Shown here: piece after piece, positions 1 through 8,725 of the stretch | Layout of the letters: every line of letters starts with the position of its first letter | How positions within the stretch are numbered: position 1 is the first letter of the stretch | From: Gammaproteobacteria bacterium | GTDB taxonomy: Bacteria > Pseudomonadota > Gammaproteobacteria > UBA5861 | Assembly: GCA_022360445.1 (NCBI GenBank) | Contig: JAKSCV010000068.1 | Span: forward strand, 1 to 64,000 | DNA: 64,000 bases | Direction of reading: 5' to 3' | Made by a program: the position numbers and the translations under genes | Notes under the pieces: generated by a model | The model's input: only the letters and a program-made list of their open reading frames with translations | The model's database searches: none | What the model was told of the DNA's origin: nothing

Positions 1-585
1 TCTATAGAAGCGGTTGTCGTCCCGGGTTCTGGGAAGCTCAGTTACACTGGGAAACTGGGTGATGTCATGCAAGAGTCTATCCAGGCTGCGATGATGGTGA
101 TTCGCAGTCGTGCTGATTTGTTACGACTTCATAGTGATTTCTACAAGAAATATGACTCACATATACATGTCCCTGAAGGTGCAATTCCAAAAGATGGCCC
201 AAGTGCTGGTGTTGCGATGTGTACAGCACTTGTGTCGGCACTGACCAGTGTCCCCGTCGATGCTTCGGTTGCCATGACAGGCGAAATTACGTTGCGTGGG
301 AAGGTGTTGCCAATCGGCGGGGTAAAAGAGAAGCTGCTTGCTGCTATCAGAGGTAGAATTAAAACAGCGATTATTCCTAAAGATAATGAAAAAGATTTAG
401 CTGATATATCTCCAGAGATTTTAGGGCAAATCAAAGTCATCCCTGTCTCATCAATTGATGAGGTGTTAAAAGTTGCGCTCATTCAGCCTGAAACAGAGAT
501 AATCCCGAAAAAATCTGTATCAAAAGAGCAAGATGAGCTTGAAAAAAAAGCAATTTCAGACCATCATTCCCAATCTAGACACTAG
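1..585 (+). CDS. lon: ATP-dependent protease Lon, C-terminal part (5' end outside window)
   Basis: This is the C-terminal 194 codons of the ATP-dependent serine protease Lon, which degrades misfolded and regulatory proteins in the cytoplasm. The frame is open from base 1, so the first ATG at 67 is internal. The catalytic serine lies in the motif PKDGPSAG (codon 202-204) and the catalytic lysine in the EKLLAA context (codon 331-333). They are 43 codons apart, the same spacing as Ser679/Lys722 of E. coli Lon. The tail after the protease domain is short and charged. The ATPase and N-terminal domains are not in the window. The downstream order lon-hupB-ppiD is the usual one in Gammaproteobacteria, which supports the call. 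Confidence 0.97.
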   Translation, partial: SIEAVVVPGSGKLSYTGKLGDVMQESIQAAMMVIRSRADLLRLHSDFYKKYDSHIHVPEGAIPKDGPSAGVAMCTALVSALTSVPVDASVAMTGEITLRGKVLPIGGVKEKLLAAIRGRIKTAIIPKDNEKDLADISPEILGQIKVIPVSSIDEVLKVALIQPETEIIPKKSVSKEQDELEKKAISDHHSQSRH

Positions 586-737
586 CGGTGATTTTTTTTA
601 TTGGCTAGTGTTAATATGGAAGCCGACCTCTAACGAGCTTATCTGTTGTTCTTCTTGATGTATGGACACAACAATAATTACGCTAGGGAATAAATTTACG
701 CTCTAAAATTAAGTTCTAAATATGATTAGGAGAAATG

Positions 738-1010
738 ATGAATAAAACAGAATTAATTGAGGCAATTGCCGCTGAAGCCGATTTGCCAAAAGCTACAGCA
801 TCCAAATCGCTGGATGCACTGATTAATACTGTCACACAAGCACTGAAAGAAGGTGATCAGGTAACACTGGTCGGTTTTGGAACATTCCTTAATCGTAAGC
901 GCGAAGCGCGACAAGGGCGTAACCCCCGTACAGGTGAAACTATCCAAATTGCGGCGGCAAATGTACCTAGTTTTAAAGCTGGCAAAGCATTAAAAGATGC
1001 TGTAAACTGA
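738..1010 (+). CDS. hupB: DNA-binding protein HU-beta
   Basis: Small basic histone-like protein of 90 residues that binds and bends DNA as a dimer and organises the nucleoid. The sequence starts [11 protein letters not shown] and carries the HU signature [20 protein letters not shown], which forms the DNA-binding arm, followed by a typical C-terminal helix. Two ATGs are adjacent (735 and 738). The second is chosen because the Shine-Dalgarno AGGAG at 728-732 is then five bases away and because HU proteins normally start MNK. It lies 152 bases after lon and directly before two tRNA genes, with which it may be cotranscribed. Confidence 0.97.
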   Translation: MNKTELIEAIAAEADLPKATASKSLDALINTVTQALKEGDQVTLVGFGTFLNRKREARQGRNPRTGETIQIAAANVPSFKAGKALKDAVN

Positions 1011-1030
1011 TCAGCTTAACCTGTTCGGTT

Positions 1031-1106
1031 GGGTGCTTAGCTCAGTTGGGAGAGCATCGCCCTTACAAGGCGAGGGTCGGGGGTTCAAGTCCCTCAGCAC
1101 CCACCA
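1031..1106 (+). tRNA. tRNA-Val (anticodon TAC)
   Basis: A 76-base cloverleaf with encoded CCA. The acceptor arm GGGTGCT pairs with AGCACCC, the anticodon stem TCGCC/GGCGA encloses loop CTTACAA with anticodon TAC, and the T-arm contains GGTTCAAGTCC. It sits 20 bases after the hupB stop codon and six bases before tRNA-Asp. Confidence 0.97.
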
Positions 1107-1112
1107 GTTCAT

Positions 1113-1189
1113 GGAGCGGTAGTTCAGTTGGTTAGAATACCGGCCTGTCACGCCGGGGGTCGCGGGTTCGAGTCCCGTCCGCTCCGCCA
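1113..1189 (+). tRNA. tRNA-Asp (anticodon GTC)
   Basis: A 77-base cloverleaf with encoded CCA. The acceptor arm GGAGCGG pairs with CCGCTCC, the anticodon loop is CTGTCAC (GTC), and the T-arm contains GGTTCGAGTCC. This is the tRNA that GluQ, encoded at 35.2 kb, would modify at its queuosine position. Confidence 0.97.
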
Positions 1190-1325
1190 ACAATAAAACT
1201 GATTGATATACGAAAACACAATTTCTATCGTTATTCGGTTGATCTCGGTAGTCTTAACGTCCTATCTAAGTATATTTACTTCTTCTTGAAATTCTCTTTA
1301 GTGATGTAGGAATAATAAAAATACT

Positions 1326-3245
1326 ATGCTTTTATCCATCCGTGACAGGTTTAAAAAGTCTAAGTGGCTGGGTTACACCGTTGTGGTGATTATTTCTATT
1401 CCTTTTGTTTTGTTTGGTATAGGTTCTTATTTAAGCTCCGATGGTAATCAACATGTTGCTGTTGTCAATGGGAATGAAGTTTCTCTGGCTGCTTACGAAC
1501 AAAGTTACGCGCAGCAACGATTTAGGATGACACAAGCCTTTGGTGGGAAGCTGCCAGCAACACTATTGAATTCAGGCTTAATACAACAGCAGGCTTTGGA
1601 AGCTCTGATTGATCAAGAGATTCTGCGAGGGGAAGCAAAAGACGCAGGTTACGCTGTTACTGATAAATTAGTCAGGGACTATATTCTTAAATCACGGATC
1701 TTTCAGAATGAAGGCGCGTTTGATAAAACACTTTATCAGCAACAACTATATTCTATAGGGTCAAGTCCAGCGGCTTATGAACAAACCTTACGGCAAAGTT
1801 TGCCTACTGAACAGATGCAGGCAGGTATTGTTGACTCCGCATTTTTTACACAGCAAGAAGTAAAACTGATTTCTGCTTTGCTACAACAGCAAAGAAATCT
1901 GACTTATTTTATTGTCTCCTCTAAAGCGACCGAAAAGCAAATCACCGAACCGTCTGATACAGAATTGCAAGCTTATTTTGACACAAACCAGTCAATTTAT
2001 ATGCATCCAGAGCAAGTACAACTTGAATACTTAGAGTTAAATATTGATGCGATCAGTTCAGACATTTTTGTGTCTGACGAAGAAGCTCGGGCGTTTTACG
2101 AAGAACAAAAAAGCACACTGAAAACGGAAGAAAAGCGAAGAGCAGCCCACATACTGATTACGATCGATGAAGCGGGTTCGGAACAAGCGGCATTACAAAA
2201 AATAACAGAGATTAAGGAAAAGCTGGGTGCTGGAGTGGATTTTGGTGAGCTCGCCAGAGAGTCTTCTCAAGACTCGGGGTCGGCCTTACAGGCTGGTGAT
2301 CTTGGAATTGTGGCGAGAGGGGCCATGGTTGCACCTTTTGAGGAAGCCCTATTCAGTCTCAGTGAAAATGAAATCAGCGAACCAGTTAAAACAGAGTTTG
2401 GGTATCATCTGATCAAGCTGAATCAAATCTATCCGGCCACTCAAAAAGTCTACGAAGAAGTTAAAAATGAGCTTATTAACCAACTGAAAGTTAACAAGGC
2501 AGAGACAGCTTTTTTTGATAAAGCTGAATTGCTGGCAAACGAAAGTTTTGAAAATACGGATAATTTGGATATCACCGCGGAGGCTGTTGACTTGACTAAA
2601 CAGTCGACCGGTTGGCTTACGCGTGCAGATCAATCAGGAGTTGCACAGTATCCAGAAGTGATAGAAGCCGCTTTTTCAGAAGATGTTTTAAAAGAGCGCC
2701 ATAACTCTCAAGTGTTGGAAGTTGGACAAAACCACTTAATTGTATTGAGAGTGACTGACTACAAACCGGAAACGCCTAAGACGTTTGATGAAGCAAAAAG
2801 TGATATTCGAGCTTCATTGAAGTCTGAGAGACTTAGGCAAGCTCTCAAGCAGCAGGCAGAAAAAGCTATAGCGCGTCTTGTTTTGGGTCAGCCGCATCAG
2901 GCCATCGCTGATGAGTACGATGCAGAATTAATTGGAAAAGGTTTTGTGTCACGGCAAGATGAGGAAGTTAATCCTCAAATATTATCAGCACTGTTTAAAA
3001 TGCCTAAACCCAATAATGGGCAGTCAACATACCTATCCATATTGCTGAATACTGGTGACCAGGCTGTCCTTATTTTAAGTGATGTGCGTGTTCCTGAACC
3101 CTCTGAGAAGGCGCAAGGGCAAGATACATCCTTCAAAGCACAAATGGTCCAAAAAAGTGGTAATTCAGACTTCAGCGTGTGGTTTGATTATCTAAAATCC
3201 CAAGCTTCGATTAGCAGGAATCAAAGTGTTTTATCTGCAAACTAG
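1326..3245 (+). CDS. ppiD: Periplasmic folding chaperone PpiD (SurA-N / parvulin)
   Basis: Inner-membrane-anchored periplasmic chaperone of 639 residues, close to the usual length, that helps newly exported proteins fold near the Sec translocon. A single N-terminal membrane segment (about residues 15-35, VVVIISIPFVLFGIGSYL) follows a short basic cytoplasmic start. Next come a SurA-N-like chaperone region, a parvulin domain at about 265-365 (EEKRRAAHILITI...GDLGIV...FGYHLIKL) and a second rotamase-like C-terminal region. PpiD parvulin domains are usually weakly active or inactive. Its position after lon, hupB and two tRNAs is the conserved one. The ribosome-binding site is weak (AGG about 15 bases upstream of the ATG). 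Confidence 0.95.
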   Translation: MLLSIRDRFKKSKWLGYTVVVIISIPFVLFGIGSYLSSDGNQHVAVVNGNEVSLAAYEQSYAQQRFRMTQAFGGKLPATLLNSGLIQQQALEALIDQEILRGEAKDAGYAVTDKLVRDYILKSRIFQNEGAFDKTLYQQQLYSIGSSPAAYEQTLRQSLPTEQMQAGIVDSAFFTQQEVKLISALLQQQRNLTYFIVSSKATEKQITEPSDTELQAYFDTNQSIYMHPEQVQLEYLELNIDAISSDIFVSDEEARAFYEEQKSTLKTEEKRRAAHILITIDEAGSEQAALQKITEIKEKLGAGVDFGELARESSQDSGSALQAGDLGIVARGAMVAPFEEALFSLSENEISEPVKTEFGYHLIKLNQIYPATQKVYEEVKNELINQLKVNKAETAFFDKAELLANESFENTDNLDITAEAVDLTKQSTGWLTRADQSGVAQYPEVIEAAFSEDVLKERHNSQVLEVGQNHLIVLRVTDYKPETPKTFDEAKSDIRASLKSERLRQALKQQAEKAIARLVLGQPHQAIADEYDAELIGKGFVSRQDEEVNPQILSALFKMPKPNNGQSTYLSILLNTGDQAVLILSDVRVPEPSEKAQGQDTSFKAQMVQKSGNSDFSVWFDYLKSQASISRNQSVLSAN

Positions 3246-3390
3246 TTTCTTAATTAAACGATAGATCTTGATTACTTCCTAGGCTCGAGTGAAAAGATGT
3301 CGTTTTTATCGCTAGCTTCCGTTATCGCCTCAAAATAGTCCCTTCTGTTTTTCTGCAAGACCCTTAAAAAGAGTTATTCGAATTTTAGTC

Positions 3391-5283
3391 TTACAGGGCC
3401 TGTTCTGCTTGATCCCCCTTGGTTTGCAACCAATGTTTGCGATCTTGAGCGCGTTTTTTTGAGAGCAGCATATCCATGACGTTGTTGGTACTAAAATCAT
3501 TGTCCACTGTTAGTTGGACAAGGCGCCGAGTGTCGGGAGACATGGTACTTTCGCGCAACTGCAATGGATTCATTTCTCCTAGTCCTTTAAATCGGGTGAC
3601 GGTGACTTTCCCTAGTTTTTTTTCGGCAGTAATTTGATCCAGTCTACCTATGCGTTCCCGGTCATCTAAGGCGTAATAAACGTTTTTACCAACATCAATT
3701 CGATATAAAGGCGGCATGGCGACATGTATATGACCGGCTTCCACTAGAACGGGGAAGTGGCGGACAAAAAGGGCACATAAAAGGGTAGCGATATGTAGGC
3801 CGTCTGAATCGGCATCAGCAAGAATACAGATCTTTCCATAACGGAGCTTGCTTAAATCACCTGAGCCAGGATCGAGACCAATAGCAATGGAAATATCATG
3901 GATTGCTTGCGAACTGAGTACTTGATCTGTTTCAACTTCCCAAGTATTAAGGATTTTACCCCGGAGCGGCATAATCGCTTGAAAATCACGATCTCGAGCT
4001 TGTTTGGCCGAGCCGCCAGCAGAATCGCCTTCCACTAAAAACAGCTCTGTGAGTGCGAGTTCTTGCGATGTGCAGTCAGCCAGTTTGCCGGGCAGTGCGG
4101 GACCTGTTATGACTTTTTTTCGAGTAACCTTTTTGCTTGCTTTTAGACGCTTTTGAGCATTGGAAATAACATACTCACCGAGCAAATCACCGGTTTCTGG
4201 ATGTTGATTTAACCACAGTGAAAATGCATCTTTAATCACACCTGAGACAAAAGCTGCGCATTCTCGAGAAGTCAGCCGTTCCTTAGTTTGTCCTGAAAAT
4301 TGTGGATCACGTATTTTGACAGAAAGCACGTACGATAATTTTTCCCACACATCATCTGGTGTTAGGCGGATGCCCCGTGGCAATAAGTTACGATACTCGC
4401 AAAATTCTCGGATGGCATCGGTTAGCCCGGTTCGTAACCCATTAACATGTGTACCTCCACTGGCTGTTGGCACTAAATTGACATAACTTTCTGTCACACA
4501 CTCTCCTGCCTCCGGCAGCCAGGCTAAAGCCCAATCGACGGCTTCCTCTTGGCCTGCCATATGTCCGACAAAAGGTGACGCGGGAAGTGTTGGCCAGCCA
4601 TCGATTTCAGTTTGCAGGTAGCTTTGCAAACCATTTTGGTATTGCCAACTGATGGACTCATCACTTTTTTTGTCTGTAAAAGTAATCAGTAAGCCGGGAC
4701 ACAAAACAGCCTTAGCCCGAAGAATATGTTTCAAAGCCGGTAATGCAAATTTAGAGCTATCGAAATATTGGGAGTTAGGCCAAAAACGGATCGTGGTGCC
4801 CGTATTTTTTTGGCCAACGCTGTCGACTATTTCGAGAGATCGAATGGTTTCTCCGTTTTCGAACGCAGCCGCGTAGAGTTTGCCGTTTCGTTTCACGTGG
4901 GCGTCGAGACGAGAGGACAGTGCATTTACAACCGATACACCCACACCGTGCAGTCCTCCTGAAAAGGTATAATTTTTATTGGAAAACTTTCCGCCTGCAT
5001 GAAGTGTCGTTAAAATCACTTCAACACCGGGTAACTTTAGGTCAGGATGGTTGTCAACCGGTAAGCCGCGGCCATTGTCACTCACTTCGAGGGATCCGTC
5101 TTCAAATAAAGTAATGGCAATTTTGTCGGCGTAGCCTGAAATGGCCTCATCAACACTATTGTCGATGACTTCCTGAGCCAAATGGTTGGGACGTGTTGTA
5201 TCTGTGTACATACCTGGGCGCTTTCGCACAGGGTCAAGGCCGCTTAATACTTCAATAGCGGACGCATCGTATTTGTTCGTCAT
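3391..5283 (-). CDS. parE: DNA topoisomerase IV subunit B
   Basis: ATPase subunit of topoisomerase IV, which with ParC decatenates replicated chromosomes. Length is 630 residues, the same as E. coli ParE. The N-terminal GHKL ATPase shows GLDPVRKRPGMYTD, EVIDNSVDEA, DNGRGLPV and GGLHGVG. The transducer domain follows. The TOPRIM domain carries LVEGDSAGGSAKQ at about residue 410 and DADSDGLHI near 490, and the C-terminal region contains RFKGLGEMNPLQL. It faces ppiD tail to tail. parC is not in the window. Confidence 0.97.
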   Translation of the reverse strand: MTNKYDASAIEVLSGLDPVRKRPGMYTDTTRPNHLAQEVIDNSVDEAISGYADKIAITLFEDGSLEVSDNGRGLPVDNHPDLKLPGVEVILTTLHAGGKFSNKNYTFSGGLHGVGVSVVNALSSRLDAHVKRNGKLYAAAFENGETIRSLEIVDSVGQKNTGTTIRFWPNSQYFDSSKFALPALKHILRAKAVLCPGLLITFTDKKSDESISWQYQNGLQSYLQTEIDGWPTLPASPFVGHMAGQEEAVDWALAWLPEAGECVTESYVNLVPTASGGTHVNGLRTGLTDAIREFCEYRNLLPRGIRLTPDDVWEKLSYVLSVKIRDPQFSGQTKERLTSRECAAFVSGVIKDAFSLWLNQHPETGDLLGEYVISNAQKRLKASKKVTRKKVITGPALPGKLADCTSQELALTELFLVEGDSAGGSAKQARDRDFQAIMPLRGKILNTWEVETDQVLSSQAIHDISIAIGLDPGSGDLSKLRYGKICILADADSDGLHIATLLCALFVRHFPVLVEAGHIHVAMPPLYRIDVGKNVYYALDDRERIGRLDQITAEKKLGKVTVTRFKGLGEMNPLQLRESTMSPDTRRLVQLTVDNDFSTNNVMDMLLSKKRAQDRKHWLQTKGDQAEQAL

Positions 5284-5425
5284 GGAGTCTTTGCTTATGC
5301 GTTTGGCAGAAAAATAAAATTTTACCGTAATCTTTTGTTGGGTTGTGTATTTTTTATCAAGAGTTCAGGTGGATGTTAAAGCATGTCCTGAAACAATGAA
5401 TAAAAGGGCATTTCATCGTATTGTC

Positions 5426-5467
5426 TGGTGCATCCAACCTCTACCGGGCTTTGGGCTCGATGCACCA
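5426..5467. repeat. 9-bp inverted repeat downstream of the crotonase gene
   Basis: TGGTGCATC at 5426-5434 is the exact reverse complement of GATGCACCA at 5459-5467, with a 24-base loop. It begins 11 bases past the stop codon of the minus-strand crotonase gene. There is no U-tract, so a Rho-independent terminator is doubtful. A 3'-end stabilising hairpin is possible. Confidence 0.4.
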
Positions 5468-5477
5468 AATTGTCTGA

Positions 5478-6305
5478 TTAAGCTGATTTAAATTGTCCAG
5501 GTCGTCGCTCAGCAACGGCTTGCATGCCTTCATGAGCGTCTTCGGTTTCGACTAGCCATTCCTGTTCTTGGAGCTCTCTTTGAGTCGCTGCTCGTACTTT
5601 ATCGGCTAAACCTGCACGTACGGTTTCTCGGATAGATACAACGGCTAGTGGTGCTGCTGAGGCTATTTGTGCGGCAAGAGCATGAGCCGCCTGGCGTACG
5701 TTTGCTTTTTCTACCAAGGCGTCAATCAACCCGATTTCCTTGGCTTCTACGCCATCTATGCGGTGTCCAACAAAGAACATTTTATGTGCGTGTTGCTTGC
5801 CAATCAGTGCGGGCAGAGTGTATGTGAGCCCAAAACCGGGATGAATGCCAAGCAGTGAAAAGTTTGTTGCAAACTTGGCTTCTTTACAGCTTACACGGAA
5901 GTCAGGCACCAATGCTAAACCGAGCCCGCCACCAATGGCTGGGCCTTCAATGGCGCCGACAATCGGTTTTTTGTTTTGAAACAACCGTACTGCTTCGCCG
6001 TACAAGCGCCCGGAACTTTGTCGGAAAGCGGATTCATTTTCATTTCCTTCCGATTCGACGCCTGCAATGGGTGCATTTTTGTTGCTACCGTCTCCAAAGT
6101 TGGCACCCGCTGAGAAGGCTTTTCCTTCTGCGCAGAGGACAATAGCGCGGCAGCGCTTATCTTCATCTAAAGTGTGAAAGGCATCGCCGAGTTCGGAAAT
6201 CATCTGCATATCAAAAAAGTTGAAGGGCCCGTTTTGGAGCTCTACAGTGGCAACGTAGTCATCATGTAGAGTGATTCCAATCATTTGGTAGCTGTAATCT
6301 GGCAT
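5478..6305 (-). CDS. Enoyl-CoA hydratase/isomerase family protein (atypical active site)
   Basis: Crotonase-fold protein of 275 residues that should act on an acyl-CoA thioester in the cytoplasm. The oxyanion-hole region is present (KAFSAGANF near residue 64 and GPAIGGGLGLAL near 120). Aligned by eye to classic enoyl-CoA hydratases, both catalytic glutamates are replaced: the first position reads GLGLAL and the second reads TNFSLLG. A plain hydratase is therefore unlikely; an isomerase or another crotonase reaction is more probable. It diverges from a second crotonase gene at 6479, with a 173-base shared promoter region. Function within the family is uncertain. Confidence 0.88.
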   Translation of the reverse strand: MPDYSYQMIGITLHDDYVATVELQNGPFNFFDMQMISELGDAFHTLDEDKRCRAIVLCAEGKAFSAGANFGDGSNKNAPIAGVESEGNENESAFRQSSGRLYGEAVRLFQNKKPIVGAIEGPAIGGGLGLALVPDFRVSCKEAKFATNFSLLGIHPGFGLTYTLPALIGKQHAHKMFFVGHRIDGVEAKEIGLIDALVEKANVRQAAHALAAQIASAAPLAVVSIRETVRAGLADKVRAATQRELQEQEWLVETEDAHEGMQAVAERRPGQFKSA

Positions 6306-6478
6306 TGGTTTCTCCTCGCATCAATTAATCGCCTTATGCTAACAGGTTTCTACAAAAAAGGCCGACGTATGCTGTATTTCATAGCTGATCCGCTTACACT
6401 GTTTTATGACAATAAGCCTTAGTCAAGGGCAGCTCATTGCTTGAGTACATAAAAAACAGGATATGGAGGAAAAATTAG

Positions 6479-7294
6479 ATGTTGTATGAATTTCGTGCTT
6501 CAACTTTAGATGTGCAAAATCAGGTGGGTGTCTTCACACTGAATCGGCCCGATGTATTCAACGCAATCAACCCCGACATCAGGGACGATTTTCATGACAT
6601 GATGGCGCACGTCCGTAATAATAAATCCATCAGCGCGCTGGTATTGACAGGGGCTGGAAAGGGATTTTGTGCCGGTGGCGATATTGCGGACATGGATAAT
6701 GATGACAACAGAGATCCGGAGTTCAAACGGCGCAAGGTCCTTAACCTGCATATGGTGATCGAAAATCTCTACAACCTGGAAATCCCAGTCATCGGTGCTA
6801 TCAATGGCGCCGCTTTTGGCGCGGGTTTCAGTTTGGCGCTGAGTTGTGACTTTGTACTGGCTTCAAGCAAAAGTACTTTTTGTGCTTCTTTCCAGCGTCT
6901 AGGCGTTGTGCCCGATCTCGGCCTCTTTTACTTTTTGCCGCGCTTGATCGGGCAAAGAAAAGCCAAAGAGCTGATGTTAACGGCTCGTATTATTAATGCC
7001 GAAGAAGCTTATGAACTGGGTTTTCTACACGCTGTTCATCCCCCAGAGGAGCTATTGGAAGAAGCAATACATATGGCATCCAATTTTGCTCAGGCCTCCC
7101 GAGTCGCCACAGGCTTAACGAAAAATTTTGTCAACCAGTCGCTGGATTTAAATTATCGGGCCATGGCCGAGCTCGAAGCAAATGGCCAAGCCATCTGCGC
7201 AGCATCTCCCTACCACCACCAAGCTGTCGACCGCTTTCTTAAGAAGGAACCCATTGACTTTGATTGGGAAAAATTACAAAAAAAGGGGAGATAA
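6479..7294 (+). CDS. Enoyl-CoA hydratase/isomerase family protein, PaaG-like site
   Basis: Crotonase-fold protein of 271 residues. The oxyanion-hole segments are GKGFCAGGDIAD (about 60) and NGAAFGAGFSLAL (about 108). The two hydratase glutamates are absent, but the segment RLGVVPDLG keeps an aspartate at the place where PaaG-type epoxyphenylacetyl-CoA and delta-isomerases have their catalytic Asp. Isomerase-type chemistry is thus more likely than hydration; this is inferred from motif alignment by eye. A clear AGGAGG-like site (TGGAGGAAAA) precedes the ATG. Its stop is two bases from the start of the CaiB-type gene, so the two form an operon. Confidence 0.88.
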   Translation: MLYEFRASTLDVQNQVGVFTLNRPDVFNAINPDIRDDFHDMMAHVRNNKSISALVLTGAGKGFCAGGDIADMDNDDNRDPEFKRRKVLNLHMVIENLYNLEIPVIGAINGAAFGAGFSLALSCDFVLASSKSTFCASFQRLGVVPDLGLFYFLPRLIGQRKAKELMLTARIINAEEAYELGFLHAVHPPEELLEEAIHMASNFAQASRVATGLTKNFVNQSLDLNYRAMAELEANGQAICAASPYHHQAVDRFLKKEPIDFDWEKLQKKGR

Positions 7295-7296
7295 CA

Positions 7297-8499
7297 ATGT
7301 CCAAACCATTTGAAGGTGTAAAAGTGCTTGATTTCACTCAAGTGTTGGCAGGTCCTTTTTGTGCTGAAAATATGGCTTACCTAGGGGCGGATGTGATCAA
7401 AATTGAACAACCTAATCAAGGGGATCAAACACGTGCAATGCTAGGTGATCCGGCGCAACAAGATTTAAAACTGGGGCCTTATTTTCTCGCCATGAATGCC
7501 GGCAAGCGCTCGATGACGCTGGATTTAAAACATCCACGGGCAAAAGGGGTGATATATAAGCTCGCAGAAAAGGCTGATGTGTTACTGCAAAACTTCAAAG
7601 CCGGCACGATGGAGCGTTTTGGATTGGGGTACGCGGATCTCAAGAAGGTTAATCCTGATCTGGTTTACTGTTCAATCTCAGGTTATGGCCAAACCGGCCC
7701 GAAAGCTGGCGTTGCAGCTTATGACAGTGCCATCCAAGGCGCAAGTGGGATGATGAGCGCAACAGGCTACCCGGATAAAGGGCCAACCCGGATAGGCTTT
7801 CAGGCCATTGACATGATGACAGGGATGACAGCGGCTTTTGCGATCAGCGCGGCTCTGTTTCGGCGGACGAAAGGTGAGGGGGGCGAGCATGTTGACGTGC
7901 CTTTGTATGACACGGCACTCACAATGATGGCACCGTTGGTGGGTGACTTCATGAATTTTGGGACTGAAGCAAGACTTGTGGGTAATGGCGCTCAGGCCGG
8001 GCTACCTGCCGTGGATACGTTCAAAACAGAGGACGGATATTATTCGGTGGCAGCAGCTACACCGGCGCAATTCAGTGGACTTTGCCGCTGCCTGGGATTG
8101 GATGAGTTGGCCAAGGACGAACGTTTGTCGAGTATGGCGGAACAAATCAGGCGGGCCGATGAGATCCGGCGAGCGATGGCGGGAGTTTTTTTATCACGTC
8201 CCACTGCCTTCTGGGTTGAAACGCTGGGACAAGCGAAGATTCCCGGTGCAGCAGTCAGAACTTTTGCTGAGGCCCTTAGTGATGAGCAGCTTGAGCACAG
8301 AGATCTGTTTATCAAATTAAGGCCGGAGGGGTTTGAGCAGGAAGTGACGGTCTTGAACACCGCTTTTTCACTGCAAGAAACTGAAACGGGTACAACAGTA
8401 CCACCGCCGCGCTTAGGCCAGCACACAGAAGACATTTTACAGCAAGCGGGATTTTCGCCGGATGAAATACGGAGTTTGGTTGAAGATCAAGCCGTGTAA
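7297..8499 (+). CDS. CaiB/BaiF family (class III) CoA-transferase
   Basis: Class III CoA-transferase of 400 residues that moves CoA between carboxylic acids. The start MSKPFEGVKVLDF is chosen because a GGGGAG site at 7285-7290 precedes it; a longer reading from 7264 would overlap the previous gene. Family motifs are LAGPFCAENMAYLGADVIKIEQP near the N-terminus, GYGQTGP near 125, and FQAIDMMTG, whose Asp fits the nucleophile position of formyl-CoA transferase. The C-terminus has PPPRLGQHTEDIL, typical of the family. Together with the upstream crotonase it may activate and isomerise a carboxylic acid substrate, which cannot be named from sequence. Confidence 0.93.
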   Translation: MSKPFEGVKVLDFTQVLAGPFCAENMAYLGADVIKIEQPNQGDQTRAMLGDPAQQDLKLGPYFLAMNAGKRSMTLDLKHPRAKGVIYKLAEKADVLLQNFKAGTMERFGLGYADLKKVNPDLVYCSISGYGQTGPKAGVAAYDSAIQGASGMMSATGYPDKGPTRIGFQAIDMMTGMTAAFAISAALFRRTKGEGGEHVDVPLYDTALTMMAPLVGDFMNFGTEARLVGNGAQAGLPAVDTFKTEDGYYSVAAATPAQFSGLCRCLGLDELAKDERLSSMAEQIRRADEIRRAMAGVFLSRPTAFWVETLGQAKIPGAAVRTFAEALSDEQLEHRDLFIKLRPEGFEQEVTVLNTAFSLQETETGTTVPPPRLGQHTEDILQQAGFSPDEIRSLVEDQAV

Positions 8500-8546
8500 A
8501 TCTTACATTAATTGGTAACGGAGCTTGATTACAGGGCTCCACTGCA

Positions 8547-8571
8547 AGGCCCGACCGAGGGCTTCTATTTT
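8547..8571 (+). terminator. Possible weak terminator after the CoA-transferase gene
   Basis: AGGCCC at 8547-8552 pairs with GGGCTT at 8559-8564 (one G-T pair), with a six-base loop and a following CTATTTTG. It lies 47 bases after the CoA-transferase stop and 155 bases before the next gene. The stem is short, so this is tentative. Confidence 0.4.
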
Positions 8572-8725
8572 GTTTAGTCTGTTTAGTCATACCCGATCGT
8601 TAACTAAATTTTAATAGTTTTTATAAAAAGCTCGCTTAGTTCAAATTCAGGAAAAGTCAAGCCTGATAGCATGACGTTAGAGTTAATCAGCTCTGTCATT
8701 TTTTGTTTTGACGATTGAGGTTTTT

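Noticed and set aside
579-611. Inverted repeat ACACTAGC/GCTAGTGT after lon
   Set aside because: The T-run lies in the loop instead of after the stem, so it is not a normal terminator. The 8-bp match is too weak to report as a feature.
1011-1193. Minus-strand open frame of 60 codons over the two tRNA genes
   Set aside because: It is the antisense of tRNA-Val and tRNA-Asp; this kind of false protein (containing LRDLNPRPSPCKG) is a well-known annotation error.
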